Below, in pieces: positions 18,701-27,468 of a stretch of 64,000 bases of DNA. The position numbers were made by a program, and so were the translations under genes. The notes below the pieces were generated by a model. The model did no database searches, was not told the DNA's origin, and was given only the letters and a program-made list of their open reading frames with translations. Source of the DNA: Crocinitomicaceae bacterium (GTDB taxonomy: Bacteria; Bacteroidota; Bacteroidia; Flavobacteriales_D; Parvicellaceae); assembly GCA_002716065.1 (NCBI GenBank), contig PAZE01000038.1:21541-85540 (forward strand), given 5' to 3'. Position 1 is the stretch's first letter. Every line of letters begins with the position of its first letter.

Positions 18701-20280
18701 TTAGCTCAATAAATCCATACAGTATAACAACAACTGGAGGTGTTAACATTAGTTATCAATGGTACAGCAACACTTCAAATTCATATAGTGGAGCTAACCC
18801 AATTAACGGAGCTAATAGTTCTTCTTTTCTCCCAGCACCAACAACATATGGAGATTACTATTATTTCTGCTACATTTCAGATACAAATACTTCATGTGAC
18901 AATATCTACTCATCAATTGGAAATGTAAGGGTTAACGACCCAATAAGTATAACCAATCAGCCCATTGCTAATCAAATGACATGTGAAAATGGATCCGTTA
19001 ATCCATTGGCTGTTAACGTATCTGGTGGCGGAACAATTACCTATCAATGGTATCAGAATACAAACAATTCTGTTGGAAATGGGAATCCAATTAGCGGAGC
19101 AACCAATTCATCTTACCTTCCATCTTCTCAAAACATAGGAACGCTATACTATTATTGTGAAATTAGTTCTAGTGGATTTAGCTGTCCAAGTACAATTTCA
19201 TCAATTTCCGAAGTTGTTATTGAACCTCAAATCATCATTACTACTCAACCCATTTCTTTACAAGAGGTTTGCATAAATGACTCTTTAGTAAACCTAAACG
19301 TTTCTTGTTCAACAAACCTAGGACTTAATTACCAATGGTTTTCAAATACCACATCATCAACATCAGGTGGAAGTGCAATATTTGGGGCGAATACCAGCAC
19401 ATATACCCCTTTAACAAATTCACCTGGAACTCAATATTACTATTGCGTTATAAGTAGTAATACCGTAGGATGTTTCACAACATACTCTAACATTTCTGAA
19501 ATAAATGTAATTGAGTTTATTGAAATAACTACGCAACCAATTTCTTACAATGAGGTATGTACATATGACACATTATCATTTATTTCAGTAACAACAAATG
19601 ACACATCGCATTCAATACAATGGTATGTAAATTCTATTAACTCTTACTTAGGGGCTCAATCAATGCAAAATAACAATAGCTCAGCATTACAAACATTCTC
19701 CGCAACTGAAGATAGTTTATTTTACTTTTGTATTGTATCAAATGGTATATGCAACAACGACACCTCTTTGATATCTTCTATTGTTTATACAGGTATTCCC
19801 ACTTCTTCCTTTTCATTTCTAAACAATAATCTATCCATTGACTTTACAAACAATAGTCAAAACGGAAATTCTTATCTTTGGGATTTTGGTGATGGAAATA
19901 CTTCAACCTCTTATGAGCCAACACACTCCTACGCTAACAATGGAAACTACAATGTAATGTTAATTACATATAACAATTGTAGTTCTGATACTACCATATT
20001 AAATATTGAAGTTTTTTCAAATACTATAGCTGAAAATCCCCAAATTAAAGTTGAAATTTATCCCAACCCAACAATTGATGAATGCACATTTAAAGTTGAT
20101 GAAAACAATTTTAAAAAAGGAAAATTAAAGATAGTTAACTCTACAGGAAAAACTGTTAAAAAAATATCCATATCTACCAAAACAACTCTTATTAGACTAG
20201 ACGATTTGGAAGCTGGAGAGTATCTATTTCATTTCCAATCAAATAATAAAACGATACTTAAAAAAGTAATTAAGCTTTAA
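15715..20280 (+). CDS. Large multidomain T9SS-secreted protein with beta-helix, Ig-like repeats and PKD domain
   Basis: The 1521-residue protein has a signal peptide (about 1-25). In order follow a carbohydrate-binding CBM4/9-like module (about 27-182, starting ILFNGGFEE), an InlB-like/divergent repeat segment with GYVFDGWSGACSG (about 185-265), a pectate-lyase-like right-handed beta-helix (about 300-770; IIYFPAGTYYIEG, then repeated short strands with His/Asn turns), a C2-like domain (about 819-910), four Ig-like repeats (about 980-1358), a PKD domain with YLWDFGDGNTS (about 1360-1432) and a type A T9SS C-terminal sorting domain (about 1441-1521; EIYPNP...LEAGEYLFHF...KKVIKL). It should be exported and anchored at the surface or released. 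Polysaccharide binding or lyase activity is plausible, but I cannot identify catalytic residues with certainty. Its stop shares TTAA with the convergent peroxidase gene. Confidence 0.85.
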   Translation: MKSYLIRYKIIFSLFFFCVLPPFFAQNILFNGGFEESQGDWSTYFETSSGYNGNLSIVSNNVHSGDKAAKISITQVSNNPQVLKAQLKNNLFHIESGHSYQVSVWMKSNSPVDVQIILIKNTNPWTWLGAKTVTLTSSYQMFDFYTGPSFLTTDNDVRFAIRCGNSVADIYVDDVVITDCTSPINYTSLHTSVTGKGTIEISNGNITQNCIEFCNDQFLNGTLISLTASPEQGYVFDGWSGACSGNGNCQITMDQLKSVGAHFSLLSSDNSCLNYRNQTNWKIAGFQGIIPHDGNIIDMTQPPYNCIGDGVNNNYQSILNVLSDVKTIPGFNIIYFPAGTYYIEGKESFFIPDNTVIRGECSSNTTLEINSIADASPYTTNKIFRIEQIGSQSTKFGPETSLKGGFYLGSKVLTIDDSTVINTGDFIEIRQHNDTVKMASDRVPLQISNSTWQNAYNTFGADAVGEIAKVVDKNGNNIILDRSLHHTYDPKLYPMIKRIGLIENAGIENIKIYRPNGNKDNMNIGIERAYNCWVRNVESSWAMKCHVSLVRSYHCEIRDNYIHHAYDYGGGGHGYGVSVNHRATSCLIEHNAFKTLRHAMVLSYGPIGNVLGYNFSTDSNDPSANFGLGDIKADISIHGFYPTMNLFEGNIVEFIHSSDWWGPSGPGNTFYRNRATHQPLTISDNSHYQNVIGNELTYNPIGWADNFEIESSVNHTTKHSNNDQGNIDVNKIFTLGESLYQNNSNFNYGFPMPNIGPINGLNPSGDYPFNMHDNKAKHRYDNSSNKAPCLNSCSSNVFPDTYSSCETSVDLYYPQSSSNKILYGVIVEDIPNTYGGFTEGDPEIYIKIYNSNGTLVFTSENNYISADPDIYISCDFLQIDTSETYTVHVYDDDGITSGDDFLGTVTFQGNSNSSYFYNYVSGNLLQIQLVKENYTTQLIWNDGSTNNPITINQSGTYSVIAINNYGCKSSDTIDVTLNQPPQIISESISFQETCDLSSINPYSITTTGGVNISYQWYSNTSNSYSGANPINGANSSSFLPAPTTYGDYYYFCYISDTNTSCDNIYSSIGNVRVNDPISITNQPIANQMTCENGSVNPLAVNVSGGGTITYQWYQNTNNSVGNGNPISGATNSSYLPSSQNIGTLYYYCEISSSGFSCPSTISSISEVVIEPQIIITTQPISLQEVCINDSLVNLNVSCSTNLGLNYQWFSNTTSSTSGGSAIFGANTSTYTPLTNSPGTQYYYCVISSNTVGCFTTYSNISEINVIEFIEITTQPISYNEVCTYDTLSFISVTTNDTSHSIQWYVNSINSYLGAQSMQNNNSSALQTFSATEDSLFYFCIVSNGICNNDTSLISSIVYTGIPTSSFSFLNNNLSIDFTNNSQNGNSYLWDFGDGNTSTSYEPTHSYANNGNYNVMLITYNNCSSDTTILNIEVFSNTIAENPQIKVEIYPNPTIDECTFKVDENNFKKGKLKIVNSTGKTVKKISISTKTTLIRLDDLEAGEYLFHFQSNNKTILKKVIKL
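18652..19788 (+). repeat. Four tandem Ig-like domain repeats inside the T9SS protein
   Basis: The units begin at about 18652, 18934, 19222 and 19510, each 93-96 codons. Each has a TQPI-type start, a Cys about 10 residues in, a central YQWY/F motif, a G(A)-N/T-S-S turn, YYYC about 25-30 residues later and a second Cys pair member. The repeat is clear at protein level but diverged at DNA level, so it is not a recent duplication. Confidence 0.8.
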
Positions 20281-20804
20281 TTTAAATAAGATGTTATCTT
20301 GTTGGACATTGGTTTGGTCATGCTTCTAAATCTATCTACCAACTGGCCTTTGCCATTAAGCAAGTACTTTTCAAAGTTCCAATTAATATCGCCTTTAAAA
20401 CTTGCATTCTCCTGTTGGTTAAGCCAACTAAAAATTGGATGAATATCATCTCCTTTTACAGAAACTTTTTCAGCCATTAAAAAAGAAACTCCATAATTTT
20501 TTTGACAAAAAGCAGCAATTTCCTTGTTGGTACCTGGTTCTTGAGCACCGAAATTGTTTGCTGGAAAACCTATTACAATTAAATTGTCTTTATAGGTGTT
20601 GTGCAGTTCTTCCAATTCCATGTATTGTGGAGTAAATCCACATTTACTAGCAGTATTAACAATTAGAATTTTCTTACCTTCAAATGAAGAAAATGAGACC
20701 TTTTCACCATCAATAGAAGTGAATTTAAACTCATGAATACTTTTTTGAGCCATAACTAAATTTATAAGTAAAATAAATAATAAGGGTAATGTTATTTTTT
20801 TCAT
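20277..20804 (-). CDS. Glutathione peroxidase-family thiol peroxidase (exported)
   Basis: The 175-residue protein carries a signal peptide (about 1-19, MKKITLPLLFILLINLVMA), so it should act in the periplasm. The peroxidatic Cys55 lies in NTASKCGFTPQY; Gln89 (FGAQEPG), Trp142 and Asn143 (NWNFEKYLL) complete the GPx tetrad. The usual FPCNQF segment reads FPANNF, so the Cys often found there is absent. Cys100 could be the resolving residue, but that is inference. It reduces hydroperoxides, probably with a thioredoxin-type donor rather than glutathione. Its stop overlaps that of the T9SS protein by four bases. Confidence 0.88.
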   Translation of the reverse strand: MKKITLPLLFILLINLVMAQKSIHEFKFTSIDGEKVSFSSFEGKKILIVNTASKCGFTPQYMELEELHNTYKDNLIVIGFPANNFGAQEPGTNKEIAAFCQKNYGVSFLMAEKVSVKGDDIHPIFSWLNQQENASFKGDINWNFEKYLLNGKGQLVDRFRSMTKPMSNKITSYLN

Positions 20805-20843
20805 GTTTTTTTTTCTAAGCTAATAAACTTTTTTACTCTTTTA

Positions 20844-22478
20844 TTAATTGTCTAATATTTTAACACTTTTCAGAGCTAGCATATTCATTGAATTACTTCC
20901 TACTCCAACAATGTTTTTTCTGTAAAAGCGTATAGTTTCTGCATAAAACAGGGGAATTACTGGCGCATTATCATGAATTATTTGTTGCATTTGCTTATAT
21001 AACTCATACCTAGCAAATTCATCTTGCTCGGCAAGAGCTTTAACATATAAGCTATCGTAATAGTTATTATGAAAACGATAATAATTATATCCATTTTCAG
21101 GGTAAAAATTACCACTGTAGAAAAGCTGGAAATAGTTAACAGGTTCGGGAAAATCGGCAACCCAAGATTTTCTATAAAAACAAGCTTCAAAATTGGCCAC
21201 TCTCTGTCTTAAGGAAGAACTTGTATAAATTGCAATATCAACAGTAAAACCTAATTGTTGTATTTGATTTTGAAGGTACTCACATAATGTTTTGTATTGC
21301 TCAGTAGCTGAAAGAGTAATACGAATATTATTTAATCCATCTATATCTTTCAATAAACTTTTTGCTTTGTGTAAATCGAATTGATAGCCATCTATTTTGT
21401 AGTATTCAAATCCAGGCATTCCCAAGGGAATAAATCCATTTTCTGCAGGAAAGCCTATTCCATTTCTAAGGTATTTAACTAATTTTTTTCGATCAATTGA
21501 ATATCCAATTGCATTTCTTAGCTTTTGATTGGCTAAAGGATTTTTGGTTTGCCTATTTATACTATCATCAACTAATATTCCGATATAATCAGTATTTAAC
21601 CAAGGTTGTTTTTGTAGATAAAACTGAGTTTTAAATTCCTCTTTCAAATTTCCATCTCTAGTCAAAAGAATATCCTTGCCATCTTCATCTAATCCGGAAA
21701 TCATATCCAATTTACCAGAGCTAAAATTGATGTATTCTTGGTTTTTATCATTAATAAATGTTACAGAAACAGCATCAATAAATGGCAACTTTTTTCCATT
21801 TAAATCGGTTTCAAAATACAAATCATTTTTAGCTAGAATGAGTTTTACATCTTTCTTCCATTTATTTAACTTAAAAGGTCCAGTACCTATAACATGTTGT
21901 GAAAAATCTTCTTTGTAAAAATCAACAACTTCTGAAGGAACTATAGATCCATAAGGAAGACAAAGCTGATAAATAAATGAAGGCTGAGGAGATTTTAAAT
22001 TAATTTCTAATGTATAATCATCAACTACAACAATTCCATTTGGATAATCAAGTACAGCATTAAAAATATATTTTCCAGGCGATGCTGTATTAGGGTCAAT
22101 AATTCGATTAAATGAATACGCAACATCTTCAGCTTTTACCCAAATAGATTCCTTATCCAAAAGAGAACTTGGATGAAAGCAAACATCCTCTCTTAAATAA
22201 AAAGTATAGGTCTTACCATCTTCACTTACCTTCCAAGATGTTGCAACACTCGGTGTTAATTGTAAACTATCATCTAAACCGACCAAACCATTAAACAATT
22301 GCTGAGAAACTAAAAAATCTTCGTATTTAGTCATTTTAGCTGGATCTAACCATAAAATACCTCCTGGCTCATTGTACTTAAATACCTTAAGAGTAGAATT
22401 ATCTTGATTATCATCTAACGAACAACCAAAAAAAATTAACGCAAAAAACAACGATATATTAACTCTAAAAAGAAGCAT
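20844..22478 (-). CDS. ABC transporter substrate-binding lipoprotein, family 5 (peptide/oligopeptide type)
   Basis: The 544-residue protein has a lipoprotein signal peptide ending FALIFFGCSLDD (Cys at about 19). The mature part shows the family 5 (OppA/DppA) features: an opening LVSQQLFNGLVGLD with TPSVATSWKVSEDGKTYTFYLREDVCFH, a central NPLANQKLRNAIGYSIDR and a C-terminal INDNAPVIPLFYAE-type segment. It would bind peptides or similar solutes at the outer leaflet of the inner membrane. No permease or ATPase genes are next to it, so it either works with a transporter elsewhere or has another role. The nearest plus-strand neighbour, mtaB, is divergent. Confidence 0.87.
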   Translation of the reverse strand: MLLFRVNISLFFALIFFGCSLDDNQDNSTLKVFKYNEPGGILWLDPAKMTKYEDFLVSQQLFNGLVGLDDSLQLTPSVATSWKVSEDGKTYTFYLREDVCFHPSSLLDKESIWVKAEDVAYSFNRIIDPNTASPGKYIFNAVLDYPNGIVVVDDYTLEINLKSPQPSFIYQLCLPYGSIVPSEVVDFYKEDFSQHVIGTGPFKLNKWKKDVKLILAKNDLYFETDLNGKKLPFIDAVSVTFINDKNQEYINFSSGKLDMISGLDEDGKDILLTRDGNLKEEFKTQFYLQKQPWLNTDYIGILVDDSINRQTKNPLANQKLRNAIGYSIDRKKLVKYLRNGIGFPAENGFIPLGMPGFEYYKIDGYQFDLHKAKSLLKDIDGLNNIRITLSATEQYKTLCEYLQNQIQQLGFTVDIAIYTSSSLRQRVANFEACFYRKSWVADFPEPVNYFQLFYSGNFYPENGYNYYRFHNNYYDSLYVKALAEQDEFARYELYKQMQQIIHDNAPVIPLFYAETIRFYRKNIVGVGSNSMNMLALKSVKILDN

Positions 22479-22527
22479 TACTTAAAGATATAATAATGGG
22501 CTGTATTAAGTATTCATTGGATTAATT

Positions 22528-22535
22528 TATTTTTG
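22528..22535 (+). promoter_or_regulatory. -7 promoter box (TATTTTTG) of mtaB
   Basis: TATTTTTG followed by C fits TAnnTTTG. The start codon lies only four bases past the box, so transcription would begin at or next to the ATG. No good -33 box is visible. Confidence 0.35.
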
Positions 22536-22539
22536 CATC

Positions 22540-23874
22540 ATGAATCAGTATGGAACCGTAGCCTATTACACCTTAGGTTGTAAACTTAACTTCTCTGAAA
22601 CAAGTACCATTTCAAGGAACCTTGATCAGCAGGGCTATGCAAAAATTCCTTTTGAAAATGGAGCAGATGTTTATGTAATTAACACCTGTTCAGTAACTGA
22701 TCAGGCTGATAAAAAGTGTAGAAATATTGTCCGAAAAGCTTTAACTTATAACCCAGATGCACTTGTTTTTGTAATTGGTTGTTATGCTCAACTAAAACCA
22801 AAAGAAATTTCTTCAATTGAAGGTGTAGATTATGTTTTAGGTGCTAATGAAAAATTCAACATTTCTCATTACCTAAATAGCAAGCGTAAAAAACAACAAA
22901 CAATAATCAAAAACAGTCCTATTAAAGAGACCAAGAGATTTATCCCTGGTTATAGCCTTGGAGATCGAACACGCTCATTTTTAAAAGTTCAAGATGGATG
23001 CAATTATTTCTGCTCTTTTTGCACTATTCCATTAGCTAGAGGAAGAAGCAGAAGTGGCAGTATTGATGAAACTCTAGCAAAAGCAAATGAACTGGCCCAA
23101 CAAAATGTTAAAGAGGTTGTTCTAACAGGTGTTAACATAGGAGACTTTGGTCATGGATCTGATGAAAACTTTCTTGAGCTTATTAAAAAATTAGACACAA
23201 TAGATTCAATAGAACGATTCAGGATCTCTTCAATTGAACCCGATTTATTAAACGAAAAGATTATAGAATTTGTTAGCAAATCAAAAAAATTCACTCCACA
23301 CTTTCATATTCCACTTCAAAGCGGTTCGGATCTTCTACTGAAAAAAATGAGAAGAAAATATGACAGTACACTCTATAAAAAAAGAGTAGAAAAAATAATT
23401 CAATTAATGCCCAATGCATGTATTGGTGTTGATGTAATAGTAGGTTTTCCTGGAGAAACAGCTAAGGAATTTAAAAAAACAATGGATTTTTTAATTGATT
23501 TACCTATTGCTTACTTGCATGTATTTACTTACTCTGAAAGAGCCAACACCACAGCCCTAAAAATGGAGGACAGTGTTCCCATGCACATAAGAAGAGAAAG
23601 AAATAAGCAACTCAGAAACTTAAGTGAGAAGAAAAAAAGAGCCTTTTACCTTTCTCAAGAAGGTAAAACAGAAGAAGTTGTTTTTGAAAAGCAACAAGAA
23701 AATGGACTAATGTATGGTTTTACCTCAAACTACATAAAGGTAAAAACTGGCTATAATCCTTACATGATTAATCAGACTGGCAAGATAAAAATGATGGAAG
23801 TTGGCCACGATGGAATTATGAAAATGGTTTTTGCTAAAACAAACCAACAAACCAAGGTTCTAACTAATTGCTAA
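22540..23874 (+). CDS. mtaB: tRNA t6A37 methylthiotransferase MtaB
   Basis: This is a 444-residue radical SAM methylthiotransferase. The N-terminal UPF0004 domain has the three auxiliary-cluster cysteines C14 (TLGCKLNFSE), C50 (VINTCSVTDQADKKCR) and C81 (IGCYAQ). The radical SAM CxxxCxxC is at 154-161 (GCNYFCSFC), and a C-terminal TRAM-like domain follows. The TLGCKLNFSE opening is characteristic of MtaB rather than MiaB or RimO. It converts t6A37 to ms2t6A in tRNAs reading ANN codons. Length and architecture are normal. It is monocistronic. Confidence 0.92.
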   Translation: MNQYGTVAYYTLGCKLNFSETSTISRNLDQQGYAKIPFENGADVYVINTCSVTDQADKKCRNIVRKALTYNPDALVFVIGCYAQLKPKEISSIEGVDYVLGANEKFNISHYLNSKRKKQQTIIKNSPIKETKRFIPGYSLGDRTRSFLKVQDGCNYFCSFCTIPLARGRSRSGSIDETLAKANELAQQNVKEVVLTGVNIGDFGHGSDENFLELIKKLDTIDSIERFRISSIEPDLLNEKIIEFVSKSKKFTPHFHIPLQSGSDLLLKKMRRKYDSTLYKKRVEKIIQLMPNACIGVDVIVGFPGETAKEFKKTMDFLIDLPIAYLHVFTYSERANTTALKMEDSVPMHIRRERNKQLRNLSEKKKRAFYLSQEGKTEEVVFEKQQENGLMYGFTSNYIKVKTGYNPYMINQTGKIKMMEVGHDGIMKMVFAKTNQQTKVLTNC

Positions 23875-24012
23875 TAATTTTTCAACCTCAATTAAACCTT
23901 CTAAGAAAGATTATATCTAATAGCTATAAAGAACAATTACCGCTTATATAAAAAATAATCTGCTTTAGATTTAGAAAAACTATTTTAGAATAAAATTATC
24001 TTGAGGATAACT

Positions 24013-26754
24013 ATGAAACGATTATTTTCTTTTTTATTTCTTTTACTTATTGGAATATCCATTCATGGGCAAGGAATGACAATAAAAGGAAATATTATAG
24101 ATACATTAAACAACAACTCCCCAACGGAAAATGCTGTTGTAATGGTCACTAGACTAAGTGACTCGGTATTACTTGGATTTGATAGATCTGATATTAATGG
24201 AGACTTTTTAATCGACAAACTCCCCTATGACACAGTAGAAATCATCATCTCTCACCATAATTTTGACGAGAAAATCATCTTTTTTATGGGAAGCAAATCC
24301 AACAATGAACTTCTATTAAAAAACACTATTCTTCCAGACAAAAGTCAGCTAATTAATGAAGTAACCATATATGCTAATAAGGAACCCATTTTCTTTAGAG
24401 GAGATACGCTAGTATACATTGCAGATTCTTTTAAAACCAAACAAAATGCAGTTGTTGAAGATTTATTAAAAAAACTTCCAGGAGTTGATGTTGACAAAAA
24501 TGGCACCATAACTTCTCAAGGTTTAGCAGTAAATAAAATATTGGTTGATGGTGATGAATTTTTTGGAGACGACCCTACTGTTGCAACCAAAAATTTAGGA
24601 GCAAAAACTGTTGAATCAGTAAATATATATGAGCAAGAAAACGAAGATGAAAGTGAAACTGCTGATGAAACTATACAAGTGATGGACTTAAGATTAAAAG
24701 AAGGCTCAAAGAAAGGGTATTTTGGAAAAATATCTGGAGCCACAGACTTTCAAAATTTTTATGAAGGTGAATTTCTTTTCAATAAATTCAAAGATGATTT
24801 CAAATTATCCGTTTTTGCACTTGGAACCAATACTCCTAGGTCAAATTTTGGTTATTCAGACGCCAATACATTTGGACTAAGTAATGAATCTAATTTCAAT
24901 AATGGGAGGTGGTGGAGTGACTACACTTTAAGCTCTAATAATGGAATTCCTAGAACTTTTCGTTCTGGATTTTACTACTCTGATAAAATCTCAAAAAAAA
25001 TTAAATTAGGGGCAAATTACACCTATTCCAACAACGAACTTGAAAGTGCTTCTGATCAAGCTTCACAATATTTTCTTACCGACACAACTTATTACACAGA
25101 AGATTTAAGCAGCAACTACCAAAAAAACGAATCTCATGGTTTAAATATGAATCTAAACATTCAATTGGACTCATTAACCAGTTTAGAAATTAAACCAAGA
25201 TATAGACAAAATAATGGTAGCTTTTATACTAATGATTCTACAAGATTTATTAATCAAGAAGGTCAGCTTAGCTCAAATACATCTATTTTTAATTCAAGCT
25301 CTAACTTTTCAGAAACTATTTCTAATGAAATTCAGCTCAAAAGAAAGTTTAAAAAAGAAAAAAGAGAATTGACATTAACAATTAAAAATAGTTTTTCTGA
25401 AGCTTCAGATTCTAGCTCTTTATATTCGTTAAATAATTTTCAAATATCCCCTACTCTATTTAACGACACAACTGATCAACAACAAGCGGAAAATTCAAAA
25501 AATCAAAATCACAGTGCATTACTTTCTTTTAGAGAACCCATTTGGAAGATTTTCAACCTCACAAGTGAATATTACTTCAAATACTCTAATAATCAGCAAA
25601 TTAAAGAGACTAATGATTTTAATTTACTTACTGAACAATATGATCTTATTAATGACAATTTTACAAATGACTTTACCACTAACAAAATCACCAATAGATT
25701 GGGCTTATTTTTAAACTACAGGTTCAGAAAGCAACGAATTAAAATTGGTGCTTTTGCAAGAAATGTAGACACTGAAACTATTGTATTAAATTACTCAACA
25801 ATTAATCAAACCATTTTCAACATTCTTCCCCAATTTAATTACTCTTATAAATTCAGTAATTCACAGCGATTTAGATTCAACTACAAGACCAACTCTTCTC
25901 AACCCTCAATTAATCAACTCCAACCGGTTCAAAACAATTCTAATCCAAATAGAATAACAGTTGGCAACAGTAATCTAGTGCCTAATTACGTACACAACTT
26001 TAATTTACGCTACAATTCATGGAAAGCGCTTACAGGTAGTTATATATTCACTGGTCTTACATACAGAATTACTCAGGATGCCTTTTCTTCTTCAGTTGAA
26101 TACGATTCTATAGGAAGAACCATTTCTAAAACTGTAAACATAGACAACAACCAAAATGGCTATTTTTATTTTGGTTCAGGAATTCCTTTATTGAATAGCG
26201 TTTTAAGTATAAATCCTGGAGTTAATTTAGGATACTCTAATAATACAAACTTTGTTAATCAAAATGAAAACATCACCGATACCTATGAAGTTACAGGTGA
26301 GCTTGAATTTGAAATCGAAACCGATACCATAGAAATTTATATTGGAGCCAACTATTCCTACTACTCACCTACTAGTACTCTAAGCTTTACTAGTAATCAG
26401 CCATATAATTTTCAAGAATACTTTATTGAAATTGGCATTGAACTACCTTTTAAAATGAGAATTGAATCCGAAGCTACATATGAAATTCAAACCTATCCAC
26501 AAAGCACAGATCGAAACATTAATTTACTAATTTGGAATTTTGAGCTAAGCAAACGTTTTCTCAAGACAGAAAACTTAATTCTATCAGTTTCAGGAAATGA
26601 TATACTAAACCAAAATATATTATCTCAACGAACAATCAACAATAACGTAATTACAGATAACCAAACTACCATAATTTCTAGGTACTTTTTAGCAAGATTA
26701 ACCTATAGATTTAACAACACTAAAACAAAGGCAAATAATGCAAATTTTAAATAA
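24013..26754 (+). CDS. TonB-dependent receptor-type outer membrane beta-barrel protein
   Basis: The ATG at 24013 is preferred over the TTG at 24001, because it has a GAGGA-like ribosome-binding site 6-10 bases upstream and begins the signal peptide (MKRLFSFLFLLLIGISIHGQ). A carboxypeptidase-regulatory-like domain (about 20-105) is followed by a plug (VVEDLLKKLPGVDVDKNGTI, ILVDGDEFFGDDP) and a large C-terminal barrel of alternating aromatic strands ending LARLTYRF. The plug-barrel design fits the outer membrane beta-barrel family related to TonB receptors, without a SusD partner. The last 17 bases overlap the GLPGLI gene, a usual partner. The ligand is unknown. Confidence 0.86.
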   Translation: MKRLFSFLFLLLIGISIHGQGMTIKGNIIDTLNNNSPTENAVVMVTRLSDSVLLGFDRSDINGDFLIDKLPYDTVEIIISHHNFDEKIIFFMGSKSNNELLLKNTILPDKSQLINEVTIYANKEPIFFRGDTLVYIADSFKTKQNAVVEDLLKKLPGVDVDKNGTITSQGLAVNKILVDGDEFFGDDPTVATKNLGAKTVESVNIYEQENEDESETADETIQVMDLRLKEGSKKGYFGKISGATDFQNFYEGEFLFNKFKDDFKLSVFALGTNTPRSNFGYSDANTFGLSNESNFNNGRWWSDYTLSSNNGIPRTFRSGFYYSDKISKKIKLGANYTYSNNELESASDQASQYFLTDTTYYTEDLSSNYQKNESHGLNMNLNIQLDSLTSLEIKPRYRQNNGSFYTNDSTRFINQEGQLSSNTSIFNSSSNFSETISNEIQLKRKFKKEKRELTLTIKNSFSEASDSSSLYSLNNFQISPTLFNDTTDQQQAENSKNQNHSALLSFREPIWKIFNLTSEYYFKYSNNQQIKETNDFNLLTEQYDLINDNFTNDFTTNKITNRLGLFLNYRFRKQRIKIGAFARNVDTETIVLNYSTINQTIFNILPQFNYSYKFSNSQRFRFNYKTNSSQPSINQLQPVQNNSNPNRITVGNSNLVPNYVHNFNLRYNSWKALTGSYIFTGLTYRITQDAFSSSVEYDSIGRTISKTVNIDNNQNGYFYFGSGIPLLNSVLSINPGVNLGYSNNTNFVNQNENITDTYEVTGELEFEIETDTIEIYIGANYSYYSPTSTLSFTSNQPYNFQEYFIEIGIELPFKMRIESEATYEIQTYPQSTDRNINLLIWNFELSKRFLKTENLILSVSGNDILNQNILSQRTINNNVITDNQTTIISRYFLARLTYRFNNTKTKANNANFK

Positions 26755-27460
26755 AAAATATGTGCTCACAGTAACCTTCCTTGCCTTTGTACTTTCAAGC
26801 ATAGGTCAACTTAAAAGTGGTGTAATTTCTTATGAAAGAAAGGTGAATCTATTGAAAAAGTATAAATCTAGTCAATCTAAAAAGTGGCTTGGAGATCAAA
26901 AAGTAAAACTGGATTACTTTGAATTACACTTCACGGGAAATAAATCACTTTTCAAACCAGTAGAAAATAAAACACCCTCAAGATCAGATTGGGTAACCTC
27001 AAAGAACACTGTATTTCAAGATTTAGATAACAATACTAGGCTTTCCATCTATAGTATTTGGGGAGAGGCTGTATATGTTAGTGATTCCTCTGTTTCCAGA
27101 AAATGGAAAATAACTGATAGAAAAAGAATGATTTCAGGTTATGAATGCCGAAGAGCCATATGGGAAAAAGACGATACTACTAAAATATACGCTTGGTACA
27201 CCAATAGAATTATTCCGTCTATAGGGCCAGAAACATTTAATGGTCTTCCAGGAACAATTCTAGGACTTGCCACAGAGGATGGAGGTGTTGTCTATTTTGC
27301 AAAAAGTGTTAAAGAAGCTTATGTAGATCCGGACAATTTAAAACCTGAAACAAAAAAGAAAGAACTGTTTACTGAACAACAGCTCAGAGATAAATTGGAA
27401 AAAAGAGCAAAGTCTAATCCATGGATGAAAAAATTAGTAAATGAAGTGTTTGCTTGGTAA
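26738..27460 (+). CDS. GLPGLI family secreted protein
   Basis: The 240-residue protein has a signal peptide (about 1-23, ending VLSSIGQ). The name-giving motif reads NGLPGTILGLATEDGGVVYFA at about 167-187, close to the family GLPGLIL. Upstream, ISYERKV and the CRRAIWEKDDTTKIYAWYT segment are also family-typical. These proteins occur in Bacteroidota, often beside TonB-dependent barrels, with unknown function. The start overlaps the receptor stop by 17 bases, which indicates coupled translation. It converges on pbpC with an 8-base gap. Confidence 0.85.
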   Translation: MQILNKKYVLTVTFLAFVLSSIGQLKSGVISYERKVNLLKKYKSSQSKKWLGDQKVKLDYFELHFTGNKSLFKPVENKTPSRSDWVTSKNTVFQDLDNNTRLSIYSIWGEAVYVSDSSVSRKWKITDRKRMISGYECRRAIWEKDDTTKIYAWYTNRIIPSIGPETFNGLPGTILGLATEDGGVVYFAKSVKEAYVDPDNLKPETKKKELFTEQQLRDKLEKRAKSNPWMKKLVNEVFAW

Positions 27461-27468
27461 GCTTCAAA

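Noticed and set aside
18652..19788. Repeats resembling a CRISPR or tandem DNA array
   Set aside because: The repeat is about 290 bp, in frame and conserved only at protein level; it is a set of Ig-like domains.
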